From: an uncultured Collinsella sp.
GTDB lineage: Bacteria > Actinomycetota > Coriobacteriia > Coriobacteriales > Coriobacteriaceae
Reading direction: 5' to 3'
Assembly: GCA_900544235.1 (NCBI GenBank)
Contig: UQUL01000030.1
Location: forward strand, 1-24,134
DNA: 24,134 nt
Shown here piece by piece: positions 22,454 through 24,134 of the stretch. The notes below the pieces were generated by a model, which saw nothing but the letters and a program-made list of their open reading frames with translations, made no database searches and was not told the DNA's origin. Position 1 is the stretch's first letter, and every line of letters begins with the position of its first letter. A program made the position numbers and the translations under genes.

Positions 22454-24089
22454 TTACTTCTTAATGCCGCGTCCCAGGCGCTCAGCGACCGACGCCACGG
22501 CACTCTCGTCGACCGAGCCGCAGCTCACGCAGCCATCGTGGGCACGCATCTGGCCGGTGACCTCGTCCATCGCGAGCGGCGCCACCTTCTCGAGCTTAAA
22601 GCCCTTGCCGGCGCGCATGTTTTCCTTGGCCACGCTGATCATGAGCTTAATGCGGTTGAGCTGGTTGACCTCGGACGCGCCGGGGTCGTAGTCCACCGCG
22701 ACGATGTTGCTCTCGGGATGCTGGCGGCGCAGCTCCTTGATCACGGCCTTACCCACTACGTGGTTGGGCAGGCACGCGAAGGGCTGCGTGCAGATGATGT
22801 TGGGCGCACCGTGGTCGATCAGGTCGAGCATCTCGGCCGTGAGCAGCCAGCCTTCGCCCATGTTGTTGCACACCGAAAGCACCGTACGAGCCTTGTCCGC
22901 CATGGTGCCAATGCGCTCGGGCGCCTCGAAGCGGCGGGACTTCTCGAGCATCTCCTCCACCGGCGTGCGCATCCAGTCCACCAGCTTAATGAGCGCCTGC
23001 ATGCTAGCGCGCGCCGTGGCAGAGCTTCCCAGCTCGTCTTTTTGAAGCTCGGCGTTGCTCATGGAGTACAGGAAGAAGTCGAGCAGGCCCGGTACCACGG
23101 CCTCGCAGCCCTCGCGCTCAATGACATCGACCACGTGGTTGTTGGCCGTGGGATGGAACTTGACCAGGATCTCGCCAACCACGCCCACGCGCGGCTTGGT
23201 ACCCTCGCCCACAAGCGGCATGGTGTCGAACGCGCGGATGGCCTCGCGGCACAACTTGGTGTAGTTGTGCCTGTTGAACTTAGGCGCCAGCTTGCGGGCG
23301 CGCGCCATGTACTCCTCGTAGAGTGCGTTGGCGGCACCGGGCGTGGCCTCGTACGGGCGGCAACGATAGAGCATCTGCATCATGACGTCACCAAAGAGCA
23401 CTGCGTAGACTGCCTGCTTAAGCAGTGCCGGCGTAATCTTAAAGCCGGGGTTGTCCTCACCGAGCGCCACGGCCGAAAGCGAGATCACCGGGATCTCGGG
23501 GTGGCCGCTCTCGCGCAGGGCCTTGCGGATGAGTGCGATGTAGTTGGTGGCACGGCAGCCGCCGCCGGTCTGGCTGATAACCACGGCCGTCTTGGACAGG
23601 TCGTACCGACCGCTCTCGATGGCCTCCATAATCTGGCCCGTCACCAGGATCGACGGATAGCAAATGTCATTGTTCACGTAGCGCAGGCCAGCCTCGACGG
23701 CATCGTGGTCGGTCGAGGGCAGCAGCTCCAAGTTGTAGCCGGCACCGCGGAACACCTCTTTGACCAGGTCAAAGTGAATCGGCGCCATCTGCGGACACAG
23801 GATGGTGTAGCCCTCCTCGCGCATCTGCTCGGTAAAGGGCACCTTGGGCCACGCGGTCGAAGCACTCTCACGCTGCGCCTCAAACGTGTACTTGCGGCTC
23901 GCGAACGCGGGGGCATCCGTGGAGGGCGCCACCGGCGCGGCATCGCCTTGCTCGTAGGCCTCGCCCGCGGCCGTGGCCTCGGCCAGGCGCTCGGCCTCCT
24001 GGTCCTTGAGCGCCGCCATGAGCGAGCGGATGCGGATGCGCGCGGCACCCAGGTTGGACACCTCGTCGATCTTGAGCACGGTGTAGATC
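22454..24089 (-). CDS. 2-hydroxyacyl-CoA dehydratase / activase-related protein, C-terminal part (contig-truncated)
   Basis: Oxygen-sensitive Fe-S protein of the 2-hydroxyglutaryl-CoA dehydratase superfamily; proteins of this type are often giant fusions with an activase. About 544 residues are visible, with no N-terminus. Recognisable motifs, in order, are EGYTILCPQMAPIHFDLVKEVF, YVNNDICYPSILVTGQIMEAI, QTGGGCRATNYIALIRKAL, GVVGEILVKFHPTANNHVV, CTQPFACLPNHVVGKAVIKELRR, VDYDPGASEVNQLNRIKLMI, and a late CVSCGS. The cysteines in CP, CYPS, GGCRAT, CTQPFACLP and CVSC are candidate cluster ligands. The ten residues before IYTVLKIDEV are adapter-encoded, not real. It ends with a terminator. Confidence 0.85.
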
Positions 24090-24134
24090 CTGTCTCTTAT
24101 ACACATCTCCGAGCCCACGAGACGCGTAGTAATC
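24090..24134. other. Nextera adapter and index left on the contig end (artefact)
   Basis: CTGTCTCTTATACACATCT at 24090-24108 is the Nextera transposase mosaic end read outward. It is followed by CCGAGCCCACGAGAC (24109-24123), the Nextera P7-side adapter, then GCGTAGTA, which looks like an i7 index, and ATC, the first bases of the P7 sequence. Translated on the minus strand it gives the well-known artefact peptide MGSEMCIRDR. These bases should be trimmed. Confidence 0.97.

Noticed and set aside
24089..24118. Start codon and first ten residues of the last gene
   Set aside because: They are encoded by the sequencing adapter, not by the genome.

Overview
The window is a high-GC chromosomal segment with the gene content and style of a Coriobacteriia gut actinobacterium, most likely Collinsella. 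The grounds are GC-rich codon use, an Asp23/AmaP envelope-stress cluster in a high-GC background, an OPT-family transporter, a 2-hydroxyacyl-CoA dehydratase-type protein and an aryl-sulfotransferase remnant. The assignment rests on recognition of the proteins, not on a search. The last 45 bases (24090-24134) are not genomic: they are a Nextera transposase adapter plus index left on the contig end, so the final gene is cut by the contig boundary.

Layout. 2-46 looks like the tail of a plus-strand gene, followed by a bidirectional terminator. 180-2207 (minus) is groES-groEL. 2208-2700 is a gene-free block with a roughly 200-base nested palindrome and a second 65-base hairpin. 2701-4350 (minus, amidohydrolase) and 4507-5970 (plus, M20D amidohydrolase) are divergent. 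From 14873 down to 6111 almost everything reads on the minus strand: NifU-like scaffold, lgt, a large GT-C-like membrane protein, YebC/PmpR regulator, the amaP-DUF2273-asp23 envelope-stress cluster, a YitT/DUF2179 membrane protein, and a zinc-ribbon multi-pass membrane protein. 15044-16504 (minus) holds coaX and a dCMP deaminase. 16697-19755 (plus) holds an OPT transporter and a DUF389 membrane protein with an apparent EF-hand loop. 19881-24089 (minus) holds a small anchored protein, a 5'-truncated aryl-sulfotransferase remnant, a 3-hydroxyacyl-CoA dehydrogenase, a 415-base repeat-bearing spacer, and the C-terminal part of a 2-hydroxyacyl-CoA dehydratase/activase-related protein.

Most genes are housekeeping: protein folding, lipoprotein maturation, Fe-S assembly, CoA and dTTP precursor synthesis, and peptide uptake and hydrolysis. 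The most unusual material is non-coding. A set of small hairpins lies directly behind stop codons. Their stems differ in sequence but stay paired, while the loop or core reads GGGGACAGG or a close variant on the coding strand. Clear or probable copies follow asp23, the GT-C gene, lgt and the dehydrogenase. Weaker copies follow coaX and the zinc-ribbon gene, and the same core is embedded in the last codons of the dCMP deaminase. Together with the large palindromes at 2345-2543, 2617-2681 and 22208-22337 this suggests a repeat-rich intergenic landscape, either REP-like mobile palindromes or a 3'-end RNA element.
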